Source of the DNA: Crossaster papposus
Taxonomy: Eukaryota > Echinodermata > Asteroidea > Velatida > Solasteridae
Assembly (NCBI GenBank): GCA_037893245.1
Contig: JBAIAA010000401.1
Location: 496,001 to 560,000, forward strand
DNA: 64,000 nt
Direction: 5' to 3'
Both the position numbers and the translations under genes were made by a program. The notes under the pieces are model-generated. The model worked only from the letters and a program-made list of their open reading frames with translations, was not told the origin of the DNA and did no database searches. Shown here piece by piece: positions 12,522-23,130 of this stretch (positions are counted from its first letter, which is position 1; every line of letters begins with the position of its first letter).

Positions 12522-13470
12522 CTAGACATGTGTTTGTGGACAAACACAGAGCTGTTTCGGGTGTCTAACATTACTTTCTATATGTGTATCTGATGATGGT
12601 CTTTGTGTGTGCCAAGTCTGAAGTCGATTGGATTTACACAATTGCCAAAGATATATTAGTTGAAAAAACGTGTACAAATCCTATGGGAAAAACTGCACCT
12701 TTAAAGTGACGTCACATGACACCCGGTGATGTCATAATTAATTCATCTTAATTTTCGTCTATAACACACCCTCGAATACTTGCAAACCAAGTTTGACCCC
12801 AACCGGACTTGTACTTTCAGAGTTAGAGGGTCTTAAAAACTACACCTTTAATGTGACGTCACATGACCCGCGATGACGTCATCTTGATAATTTTTTTTCT
12901 TGGCCCTCCTAAGGATGGTGGTCGAGGTCTGTGCTAAGTCTCAAGTCGATCAAATTTACAGAAGTGTCAAATTCAATATTTTAAAGAAAAACGTGTACAA
13001 ACCCTATGGGGAAATAAATTACACCTTTAACGTCACGTTCACGTGACCTTGAATGACGCAATCGTGCCGAATTTCGTCCAGGACTATCTGTGAGTGATGT
13101 TCTAAGTGTATGCTAAGTCTCAAGTCGATCGAATTCATTAAAGTGTCAAAGTCAACAGTTTGAAGAAAAACGTGTACAAAACCTATGGGGAAAATGTTAC
13201 CTTTAACATGACGTCACGTGACCTTGAATGACGGAATCGCGACGAATTTCTTCTAGGACCGTCCTTGGGTGGTTGTCTAAATGTATGCCAAGTCTCAGGT
13301 CGATCGGATTTACCAAAGTGTCAAAGTGTATTGGCAGAAAAAACGTGTACAAATCCTATGGGAAAAAGTGACAAAAAAAAAAAAAAACTAGACATGTGTT
13401 TGTGGACAAACACAGAGCTGTTTCGAGTGTCTAAAATTACTTTTAATATGTGTGTGGTGAGTTAGTCTTG

Positions 13471-13750
13471 CATACGCACTGTGGACCTCCGAACAATATA
13501 GGTCCACACGATGCGGGAAGAGGTTACGGTGTGTGGACTTGCACACGTCCACAATCCGTTTTTCAGTTTCCGAAAAAGAGCGCTAGAGGAAAAACGGGTT
13601 AGGGTTATATATAGAAAAGATAGAAGGGACAGCTGAGAGGCCCATAATCCAAATTTGAGGGTAAATTTGTTTTGGGGAAGCGAGAAAAATGAGTATTTAG
13701 TCAAAGTTTGTTAACTACACGAAGACAAAGGAATGTCCACAGTGCGTATG
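13471..13750. mobile_element. MITE inside satellite unit 2 (CATACGCACTGTGGAC family)
   Basis: CATACGCACTGTGGAC at 13471-13486 is the reverse complement of GTCCACAGTGCGTATG at 13735-13750. The 280-bp element interrupts satellite unit 2 and is absent from the matching unit 4. A second family member lies at 46713-46969. The TA inside the CATA/TATG ends would fit a Tc1/mariner-type target duplication. Confidence 0.8.
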
Positions 13751-15967
13751 TAAGGTAAAGCTGGGTGGTCTTTTGTGTGTGCCAAGTCTCAAGTCGATCA
13801 GATTTACTAAAGTGTCAACGGCAATAGTCTAAAGAAAAACGTGTACAAAACCTATGGGGGAAAAATGAAACTTAAACGTGACGCCCCGTGACCTTGAATG
13901 ACGTAATCGTGCCAAATTTCTTTTAGGGCCGTCTGCGAATGGTGGTCTAGGTGTGTGCCAAGTCTCAAGTCGATCGGATTTACTAAAGTGTCAAAGTCAA
14001 CAGTCTAAACAAAAACGTGTACAAAACCAATGGGAGAAAAATGTGAACGTTTATTGTGACGTCACGTGACCTTGAATGACGCAATCGTGCCGAATGTCTT
14101 CCAGAAACATCTGGGGGTGGTGTTCTAAGTGTATGCCAAGTTTCAAGTCGGTCGGATTTACCGAAGTGCCAAAGTCAATTATTCAAAACAAACGTTTACA
14201 AAACCAATGAGAGAAGAATGTGAACCTTTAATGTGACGTCATGTGACCTTGAATGACGCAACCGTGCCGAATTTCTATCAGAAACACCTGGGGGTGGTGT
14301 TCTAAGTGTATGCCAAGTTTCAAGTCGGTCGGATTTACCGAAGTGCCAAAGTCAATAGTCTGAAGAAAAACGTGTACAAAACCTATGGGGAAAATTAAAC
14401 CTTTAACGTGACGTCACGTGACCTTGAATGACGCAATCGAGCCAAATTTCTTCTAGGACCATCTGTGGGTAGAGGTCTAAGTGTATACCAAGTCTCAAGT
14501 CGATTGGATTTACCAAAGTGCCAAAGTGTATTGGCAGAACAAACGTGTGTAAATCCTATGGGTAAAAACACTGAAAGTGGAAAAAAAAAAAAGAAAAAAA
14601 AAAACTTTCACGAAAACAAAAGCTGTTTCGGTGAAAAACCGAAACAGCTAAAAAAAAAAAAAAAAAAAAAACTAGACATGTGTTTGTGGACAAACACAGA
14701 GCTGTTTCGGATGTCTAAGATAACTTTCATTATGTGTGTGCCAAGTCTGAAATCGATTGGATTTGTCAATTTTCCCAAGATATATAAGTTGAAAAATACG
14801 TGTACAAATCCTATGGGAAAAACTGCACCTTTAAAGTGACGCCACATGACACCCGATGATGTCATCATGATGTCATCTTAATTTTCGTCTATTACACATT
14901 CTGGAATACTTGCATACCAAGTTTGGCCCCAATCAGACATGTACTTCCAGAGATAGAGGGTCCTAAAATCTGCCTCTTTAATGTGACGTCATATGACCCA
15001 CGATGACGTCATCCTGACGATTCCCCCCTTGGCCCTCCTGGGTATGGTGGTCGAGGTGTGTGCCAAGTCTGAAGTCGATCGGATTTACCAAATTGTCAAA
15101 TTCAATAGTCTGAAGAAAAACGTGTACAAAACCTATGGAGAAAATTGAACCTTTAATGTGACGTCACATGACACCCGATGATGTCATAATTACGTCATCC
15201 TATTTTTTGTCTATAACACATCCTCGAATACTTGCAAACCAAGTTTGACCCCAACCGGACTTGTACTTTCAGAGTTAGACGGTCTTAAAAACTACACCTT
15301 TAATGTGACGTCACATGACCCCCGATGACGTCATCTTGATTATTTTGTTCTTGACCCTTCTAAGGATGGTGGTCGAGGTCTGTGCTAAGTCTCAAGTCGA
15401 TCGAATTGACAGAAGTGTCAAATTCAATATTTTGAAGAAAAACGTGTACAAAACCTATGGAGAAAATTGAACCTTTAATGTGACGTCACATGACACCCGA
15501 TGATGTCATAATTACGTCATCTTAATTTTCGTCTATAACACATCCTCGAATACTTGCAAACCAAATTTGACCCCAATCGGACTTGTACTTCCAGAGATAG
15601 AGGGTCTTAAAAACTGCACCTTTTGTGTAACGTCACATGACCCACGATGACGTCATCATGACGATTTTTCTCCTGGACCCCCTGGGGATGGTGGTCGAGG
15701 TGTGTGCTAAGTTTCAAGTCAATCGGATTCACCAAACTGTCAAATTAAACAGTCTGAAGAAAAACGTGTACAAAACCTATGGGGGAAAATTGCACCTTTA
15801 ACGTGACGTCACGTGACCAAGAATTATGTAATCGCGACGAATTTCTTCTAGGACCGTCCTTGGGTGGTTGTCTAAATGTATGCCAAGTCTCAAGTCGATC
15901 GGATTTACCAAAGTGTCAAAGTGTATTGGCAGAACAAACGTGTACAAATCCTATGGGGAAAAAGTTA

Positions 15968-16008
<41 letters not shown>

Positions 16009-17120
16009 TTAACGAAAACAAAAGCTGTTTCGGCTGAAAGGCCGAAACAGCTAAAAAGAAACTAGACATGTGTTTGTGGACAAACACAGAGCTGTTTCGA
16101 GTGTCTTTCAATATGTGTGTGATGATCTTTTGTGTGTGCCAAGTCTTAAGTCGATCAGATTTACTAAAGTGTCAAAGTCAATAGTCTAAAGAAAAACGTG
16201 TACAAAACCTATGGTGGAAAATTGAACCTTTAACATGACGCCCCGTGACCTTGAATGACGTAATCGTGCCGAATTTCCTCTAGGACCGTCTGTGGATGGT
16301 GATCTAAGTGTGTGCCAAGTCTCAAGTCGATCGGATTTACTAAAGTGTCAAAGTCAACAGTCTAAAGAAAAACGTGTACAAAACCTATGGGGGAAAAATT
16401 GAACCTTTAACGTGCCGTCACGTGATCTTGAATGACGCAATCGTGCCGAATTTCTTCCAGAACCATATATGAGTGATGTTCTAAGGGTATGCCAAGTTTC
16501 AAGTCGGTCGGATTTACTAAAGTGTCAAAGTCAATAGTCTAAAGAAAAACGTGTACAAAACCTATGGGGAAAAAATAGAAACTTTAACGTAACGCCCCGT
16601 GACCTTGAATGTCGTAATCGTGCCGAATTTCTTCTAGGGCCGTCCGTGGATGGTGGTCTAAGTGTGTGCCAAGTCTTAAGTCGATCGGATGTACTAAAGT
16701 GTCAAAGTCAATAGTCTAAAGAAAAACATGTACAAAACCAATGGGAGAAAAATGTGAACCTTTAATGTGACGTCACGTGACCTTGAATGATGCAATCGTG
16801 CCGACTTTCTTTCAGAAACATCTGGGGGTGGTGTTCTAAGTGTATGCTAAGTTTCAAGTCGGTCGGATTTACCGAAGTGCCAAAGTCAATAGTCTGAAGA
16901 AAAACGTGTACAAAACCTATGGGGAAAATTAAACCTTTAACGTGACGTCACGTGACCTTGAATGACGCAATCGAGCCAAATTTCTTCTAGGACCATCTGT
17001 GGGTGGAGGTCTAAGAGTATACCAAGTCTCAAGTCAATTGGATTTACCAAAGTGCCAAAGTGTATTGGCAGAACAAACGTGTGTAAATCCTATGGGTAAA
17101 AACACTGAAAGTGGAAAAAA

Positions 17121-17151
<31 letters not shown>

Positions 17152-18496
17152 CTTTAACGAAAACAAAAGCTGTTTCGGTGAAAAACCGAAACAGCTAAAA
17201 ACTAGACATGTGTTTGTGGACAAACACAGAGCTGTTTCGGATGTCTAAGATAACTTTCATTATGTGTGTGCCAAGTCTGAAATCGATTGGATTTGTCAAT
17301 TTTCCCAAGATATATAAGTTGAAAAATACGTGTACAAATCCTATGGGAAAAACTGCACCTTTAAAGTGACGTCACATGACACCCGATGATGTCATCATGA
17401 TGTCATCTTAATTTTCGTCTATTACACATTCTGGAATACTTGCATACCAAGTTTGGCCCCAATCAGACATGTACTTCCAGAGATAGAGGGTCCTAAAATC
17501 TGCCCCTTTAATGTGACGTCATATGACCCACGATGACGTCATCCTGACGATTTCCCCCTTGGCCCTCCTGGGTATGGTGGTCGAGGTGTGTGCCAAGTCC
17601 GAAGTCGATCGGATTTACCAAATTGTCAAATTCAATAGTCTGAAGAAAAACGTGTACAAAACCTATGGAGAAAATTGAACCTTTAATGTGACGTCACATG
17701 ACACCCGATGATGTCATAATTACATCATCCTATTTTTTGTCTATAACACATCCTCGAATACTTGCAAACCAAGTTTGACCCCAACCGGACTTGTACTTTC
17801 AGAGTTAGACGGTCTTAAAAACTACACCTTTAATGTGACGTCACATGACCCCCGATGACGTCATCTTGATTATTTTGTTCTTGACTCTCCTAAGGATGGT
17901 GGTCGAGGTCTGTGCTAAGTCTCAAGTCGATCGAATTGACAGAAGTGTCAAATTCAATATTTTGAAGAAAAACGTGTACAAAACCTATGGAGAAAATTGA
18001 ACCTTTAATGTGACGTCACATGACACCCGATGATGTCATAATTACGTCATCTTAATTTTCGTCTATAACACATCCTCGAATACTTGCAAACCAAATTTGA
18101 CCCCAATCGGATGTGTACTTCCAGAGATAGAGGGTCTTAAAAACTGCACCTTTTGTGTAACGTCACATGACCCACGATGACGTCATCATGACGATTTTTC
18201 TCCTGGACCTCCTGGGGATGGTGGTTGAGGTGTGTGCTAAGTTTCAAGTCAATCGGATTCACCAAACTGTCAAATTAAATAGTCTGAAGAAAAACGTGTA
18301 CAAAACCTATGGGGGAAAATTGCACCTTTAACGTGACGTCACGTGACCTTGAATGACGGAATCGCGACGAATTTCTTCTAGGACTGTCCTTGGGTGGTTG
18401 TCTAAGTGTATGCCAAGTTTCAGGTCGATCGGATTCACCAAAGTGTCAAAGTGTATTGGCAGAAAAAACGTGTACAAATCCTATGGGAAAATGTGA

Positions 18497-18530
<34 letters not shown>

Positions 18531-19820
18531 GACATGTGTTTGTGGACAAACACAGAGCTGTTTCGGATGTCTAAGATAACTTTCATTATGTGTGTGCCAA
18601 GTCTGAAATCGATTGGATTTGTCAATTTTCCCAAGATATATAAGTTGAAAAATACGTGTACAAATCCTATGGGAAAAACTGCACCTTTAAAGTGACGCCA
18701 CATGACACCCGATGATGTCATCATGATGTCATCTTAATTTTCGTCTATTACACATTCTGGAATACTTGCATACCAAGTTTGGCCCCAATCAGACATGTAC
18801 TTCCAGAGATAGAGGGTCCTAAAATCTGCCTCTTTAATGTGACGTCATATGACCCACGATGACGTCATCCTGACGATTCCCCCCTTGGCCCTCCTGGGTA
18901 TGGTGGTCGAGGTGTGTGCCAAGTCTGAAGTCGATCGGATTTACCAAATTGTCAAATTCAATAGTCTGAAGAAAAACGTGTACAAAACCTATGGAGAAAA
19001 TTGAACCTTTAATGTGACGTCACATAACACCCGATGATGTCATAATTACGTCATCCTATTTTTTGTCTATAACACATCCTCGAATACTTGCAAACCAAGT
19101 TTGACCCCAACCGGACTTGTACTTTCAGAGTTAGACGGTCTTAAAAACTACACCTTTAATGTGACGTCACATGACCCCCGATGACGTCATCTTGATTATT
19201 TTGTTCTTGACCCTTCTAAGGATGGTGGTCGAGGTCTGTGCTAAGTCTCAAGTCGATCGAATTGACAGAAGTGTCAAATTCAATATTTTGAAGAAAAACG
19301 TGTACAAAACCTATGGAGAAAATTGAACCTTTAATGTGACGTCACATGACACCCGATGATGTCATAATTACGTCATCTTAATTTTCGTCTATAACACATC
19401 CTCGAATACTTGCAAACCAAATTTGACCCCAATCGGACTTGTACTTCCAGAGATAGAGGGTCTTAAAAACTGCACCTTTTGTGTAACGTCACATGACCCA
19501 CGATGACGTCATCATGACGATTTTTCGTCATTTTTAAAGGATGGTGGTCGAGGTGTGTGCTAAGTTTCAAGTCAATCGGATTCACCAAACTGTCAAATTA
19601 AACAGTCTGAAGAAAAACGTGTACAAAACCTATGGGGGAAAATTGCACCTTTAACGTGACGTCACGTGACCAAGAATTATGTAATCGCGACGAATTTCTT
19701 CTAGGACCGTCCTTGGGTGGTTGTCTAAATGTATGCCAAGTCTCAAGTCGATCGGATTTACCAAAGTGTCAAAGTGTATTGGCAGAACAAACGTGTACAA
19801 ATCCTATGGGGAAAAAGTGA

Positions 19821-19860
<40 letters not shown>

Positions 19861-19862
<2 letters not shown>

Positions 19863-20038
19863 TTAACGAAAACAAAAGCTGTTTCGGCTGAAAGGCCGAA
19901 ACAGCTAAAAAGAAAAAAAAAAAAAAGAAAAAACAAAACTTTAACGAAAACAAAAGCTGTTTCGGCTGAAAGGCCGAAACAGCTAAAAAAACTTTAACGA
20001 AAACAAAAGCTGTTTCGGCTGAAAGGCCGAAACAGCTA
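19861..20038 (+). repeat. Triple hairpin repeat ending the satellite array
   Basis: ACTTTAACGAAAACAAAAGC followed by the hairpin GCTGTTTCGGCTGAAAGG / CCGAAACAGC appears three times in a row, separated by A-rich linkers. Single copies of the hairpin close units 2 to 5 near 14632, 16024 and 17168. Each hairpin has a 10-bp perfect stem. Confidence 0.8.
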
Positions 20039-20096
20039 ATAATTTAGGTGCTGCATAGTATCATGCACCTCCAAATATTCTTAGGAAAAAGCCTGC

Positions 20097-20116
20097 GTTG
20101 CACACACACACACACA
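20097..20116. repeat. (CA)n microsatellite
   Basis: A short uninterrupted CA dinucleotide run just left of the MITE that starts at 20127. Confidence 0.8.
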
Positions 20117-20126
20117 GTCATGTATA

Positions 20127-20303
20127 GACCGGCAATAGTGGACGGGGCATTGTCCGACCGTCTTCCCTCTTTTGTTTATACTCTAACGTTTTCGGATGAT
20201 CGCCATATGATTTGCACACGAGAAAAGATCGTGGACGTTGTGTCAATCGTGGACCCATTGTTTGACTCCCAATTCTTTTGTCCGACGACCACGATTGCCG
20301 GTC
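20127..20303. mobile_element. Palindromic MITE, 177 bp
   Basis: GACCGGCAATAGTGG (20127-20141) and CCACGATTGCCGGTC (20289-20303) are inverted repeats with one mismatch. GTCCGACCG near 20152 and TTGTCCGACG near 20279 extend the symmetry. The ORFs spanning it are not credible genes. Confidence 0.65.
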
Positions 20304-20523
20304 AATACAAACGCACACATATATTATATAAATCTTCCAGTAACATTAATAGGAATTCTTTAATGACGAATGCTAGACTTTTCCAAATGAAAATTGTGAA
20401 TGATGATTCTCCCTCTTTTTTTTCAATTTTTTTCCGAGGCAATGAAGCATATTTTGTTTGATTGTGAACAAGTTAAAATAAATGGATTTAATTTGGAAAA
20501 TGGTGGGAAAGCCATGTACCGGC

Positions 20524-20663
20524 ACTACATAACGACCGAGGGGCGAGACACAAAGGAGAACAAAGGAAACAAAAGACCCTCGGTCGGCGGTATGAAGCAA
20601 TGGGGATTGGGTATAGTAAAGGAATAAAGGAAAACACAATACCGAGCCTCGATCGTTATGTGG
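20524..20663. mobile_element. Palindromic MITE, about 140 bp
   Basis: ACTACATAACGACCGAGG near 20524 is mirrored by CCTCGATCGTTATGTGGT near 20647. An internal CCCTCGGTCGGCGGT adds further symmetry. No coding content. Confidence 0.6.
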
Positions 20664-20824
20664 TTCACGACTGCATGCTCATGTGCGTTTAAACATAATT
20701 ATGTAATGTCAATCTATTGTTTTTGATACAATATTGAATTTTTGCATTATTTGAAATTTATTTTTAACTGTAGATTTAAGCACAGATGCCTACACTTGAG
20801 TATTTAGTTAGATTCAATTATGTG

Positions 20825-20848
20825 AGGGGGGGGGGGGGGGGGAGGGGG
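20825..20848 (+). repeat. Long poly-G tract
   Basis: An uninterrupted G run of about 18 bases, then A and six more G. G-quadruplex potential on the plus strand. Confidence 0.85.
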
Positions 20849-21289
20849 GTACTAATACTGTGCAAAAGTTTGTAGCTAAATTGCAAATTCTTGAAAGGTT
20901 TGTGCAGATTGAACAATAACAATTAAATAGTATATTTGTTTTGTGTATTTTGTTAAGTTAATAATAAAATAAAAGTTGAAAAGAACAGAAAACATTTAAG
21001 AATGGAAATGTATCTACCTGGTGGTTATTTGTATTTGAATATTTGTCCATAGTTGCGTAGTATTCTGCATTTGAAGTGAAGGGATTTTGAGTGGTAACGG
21101 ATGGAAAAAGTCAACATCCGAACGTTACTGTACGAAGCTGCTTTCCTCGTTCGATGTTCAACACATACTACCTGTTCCTTATTCGACATTCGAATGCTAA
21201 ACACGTTCTGTTGAAACAAATCTACGCAGAAATGTGCGATGTTCTTTCAGGGCCACCATACACAATAGGTCACGTGCATCTTGCGCGAA

Positions 21290-21930
21290 GATTTTGGTGT
21301 TGCACACAATTTTGGTCTTGCATGTAAAATTTGGTCTTGCACGAAAAATTGAGTCAAGCACGAAAAATGGGGTCTTGCATACAAATTTGGGTCTTGCATG
21401 TAAAATTAGGTCTTGCAGGAAAAATTGGGTCTTGCATAACAATTTGGGTCTTGCATATAAAATTGGGTCTTGCCGGAAAATGTTGTTCTTGCGCGAAAAT
21501 TTTGGTGTTGCACACAATTTTGGTCTTGCATGTAAAAATTGGTCTTGCACAAAATATTGAGTCTTGCACGAAAAATTGGGTCTTGCATGAAAATTTGCGT
21601 ATTGCATGTAAAATTGGGTCTTGCAGGAAAAATTGGGTCTTGCATAACAATTTGGGTCTTGCATATAAAATTGGGTCTTGCAGGAAAATATTGGTCTTGC
21701 GCGATAAATTAAGTCTTGGACGATTTTGTTGGTGGTCTTGCACGAAATATTGGGTCTTGCATAACAATTTGGGTCTTGCATATAAAATTGGGTCTTGCAG
21801 GAAAACTTTGTCTTGCAGGAAAATGTTGGTCTTGCACGATAAATTAAGTCTTGGACGATTTTGTTGGGAGTCTTGCACGAAATATTGGGTCTTGCACCAA
21901 CAAACGAGTTAGTCTTGCATAACATTTTGG
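21290..21930 (+). repeat. 18-bp minisatellite (GGTCTTGCA units)
   Basis: Roughly 35 units of the type GGTCTTGCANNNAAAATT with variable middle positions. Variants such as ATAACAATTTG and GGAAAAATT alternate in longer blocks. Since the period is divisible by three, long ORFs appear on both strands, including a 281-codon minus-strand one at 21197-22042. Its peptide is a CKTQFYMQD-type repeat with no independent support for translation. The array directly abuts an element terminus at 21262. Confidence 0.85.
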
Positions 21931-22644
21931 GTGTTGGCCAAAAAATACGGTTTTGAATTAATTCCGCTTTAGCTTGCCATACTTGACGTAGACGATAATG
22001 TTGTCTGTGACGCGTTGTTTTTGCCCCATTCCTCGACGCCATTGTGTGAATGTATGTACATGTACAGGGTACATGTAATTCTTGATTTGCTCATCGACTA
22101 CAAGCTACCGGTCGGTAAGTTACATACGTATTGCGTCTGTAATTGCTTCCCCCACCCCCGGCTCGCTACAGGTTTTATGTCGGAGTTTGGGTACGTTTTT
22201 GTTAAGCCCCAGGGTGGGAATGTTAGTCACCCATGAGCATTTTTACCTTTTAACCAGAGCCCTATAATTATATAACTCCTCTTTTTTCGAATTTTGGATT
22301 TACTTCTTGTCGTACTACTCTACTACAGTACGGTCCCGGCCTCCACGCCAAACAATAAACAATATGCAAAGTCTCTTACATGCAGCTAAAAACACCAAAA
22401 AAAAACACTGTGATAATACTCAACAAAATACTTCAAAGTCGCCTAAATAGCTTTTCACATGTGTACAAGATCAACTTCCAGGACTTCGGGGGTTACTCAC
22501 GATCAATGCTTAACCTGCAAATCCATGACAGTATTTGAGCGAGTACTGCACTCTTGTTGTTCGCCATGATGATTTGGACCAAACTGGAGTGTGCATGCCG
22601 GTGAAAATTTTACAATTAATAACGTAACGTATCTTCCGCTGAAC

Positions 22645-22720
22645 ACTCCGATAGCTCAGTCGGATAACTCCATGGTGCAGAGATTTGAGGCCGGGGTTCG
22701 AGTCACGACGTTGCGATTTT
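22645..22720 (+). ncRNA. tRNA-like SINE head
   Basis: TAGCTCAGTCGG (22652-22663) matches the RNA polymerase III A box. GGTTCGAGTCA (22695-22705) matches the B box, 31 bp downstream. The surrounding sequence does not fold into a clean acceptor stem and lacks a convincing anticodon arm, so a tRNA-derived SINE fragment or tRNA pseudogene is more likely than a functional tRNA. Confidence 0.5.
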
Positions 22721-22993
22721 TTTGTCTGATTTTTTCCTTTGCTTTACGAATAATTTTTAAAAGGAAAAAAAGTCCGACATTTATAGGTTCGAATTGTTTT
22801 CTTCTAATTGTATTAAAATTCCAGTTTTAGTAAAGTTAGTATAGACCATTTTGCTTTCATATTTTATAGTAAATATTGTAACGTTGAGCTGTTTAAAATG
22901 TACACTCCAATATCGACAAGAAATCATCACCCATGGTATTGTATCAGATGCATATATAGTAGATGTTTACTTGTTGGTGGTTTTGTTTCGTAG

Positions 22994-23130
22994 AGTTAAA
23001 TCTGAAACTGCGATGGATACAGACGGAGCATCCCGTTCGGGCCACAAAGATACACGCAGTAAACTCCTCGAACTCGGAGAAAACGAGCCAGTGCCAGAAG
23101 TACAAGAGCAGTGTTCAATACTTTATGCAG
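22994..23130 (+). CDS. Exon 1 of the NHL-ZU5-UPA-death gene
   Basis: A T-rich tract ending TTTCGTAG precedes 22994. ATG is at 23013-23015 and the exon ends CAG|GTTAGA at 23130 in phase 1. It encodes an acidic, polar, probably disordered N-terminus beginning MDTDGASRSGHKDTR. The upstream frame is open, so an earlier start in another exon cannot be excluded. The phase matches exon 2 (33282) exactly across a 10-kb intron that holds the BEL element. Confidence 0.65.

Larger units (their letters stand above)
12522..20038 (+). repeat. Higher-order satellite array, six units
   Basis: Each unit starts CTAGACATGTGTTTGTGGAC and continues AAACACAGAGCTGTTTCG. It runs through several 150-180 bp subrepeats and ends in poly(A), in most units with a GCTGTTTCGG hairpin. 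Unit starts are 12522, 13388, 14672, 16062, 17202 and 18529. Units 2 and 4 match each other, and units 3, 5 and 6 match each other closely. This implies a dimer duplication (2-3, 4-5) plus an extra copy. Subrepeats share GTGACGTCAC, AAGTCGATCGGATTTACC and AACGTGTACAAAACCTATGGG. There is no coding potential: ORFs at the unit ends are repeat translations. A diverged fragment of the same family occurs at 35540-35690. Confidence 0.88.

Noticed and set aside
12522..20038. Possible CRISPR-like or centromeric array
   Set aside because: The repeats are head-to-tail units of 150-180 bp within units of about 0.9-1.5 kb, not short repeats with unique spacers. Centromere identity cannot be judged from sequence alone.
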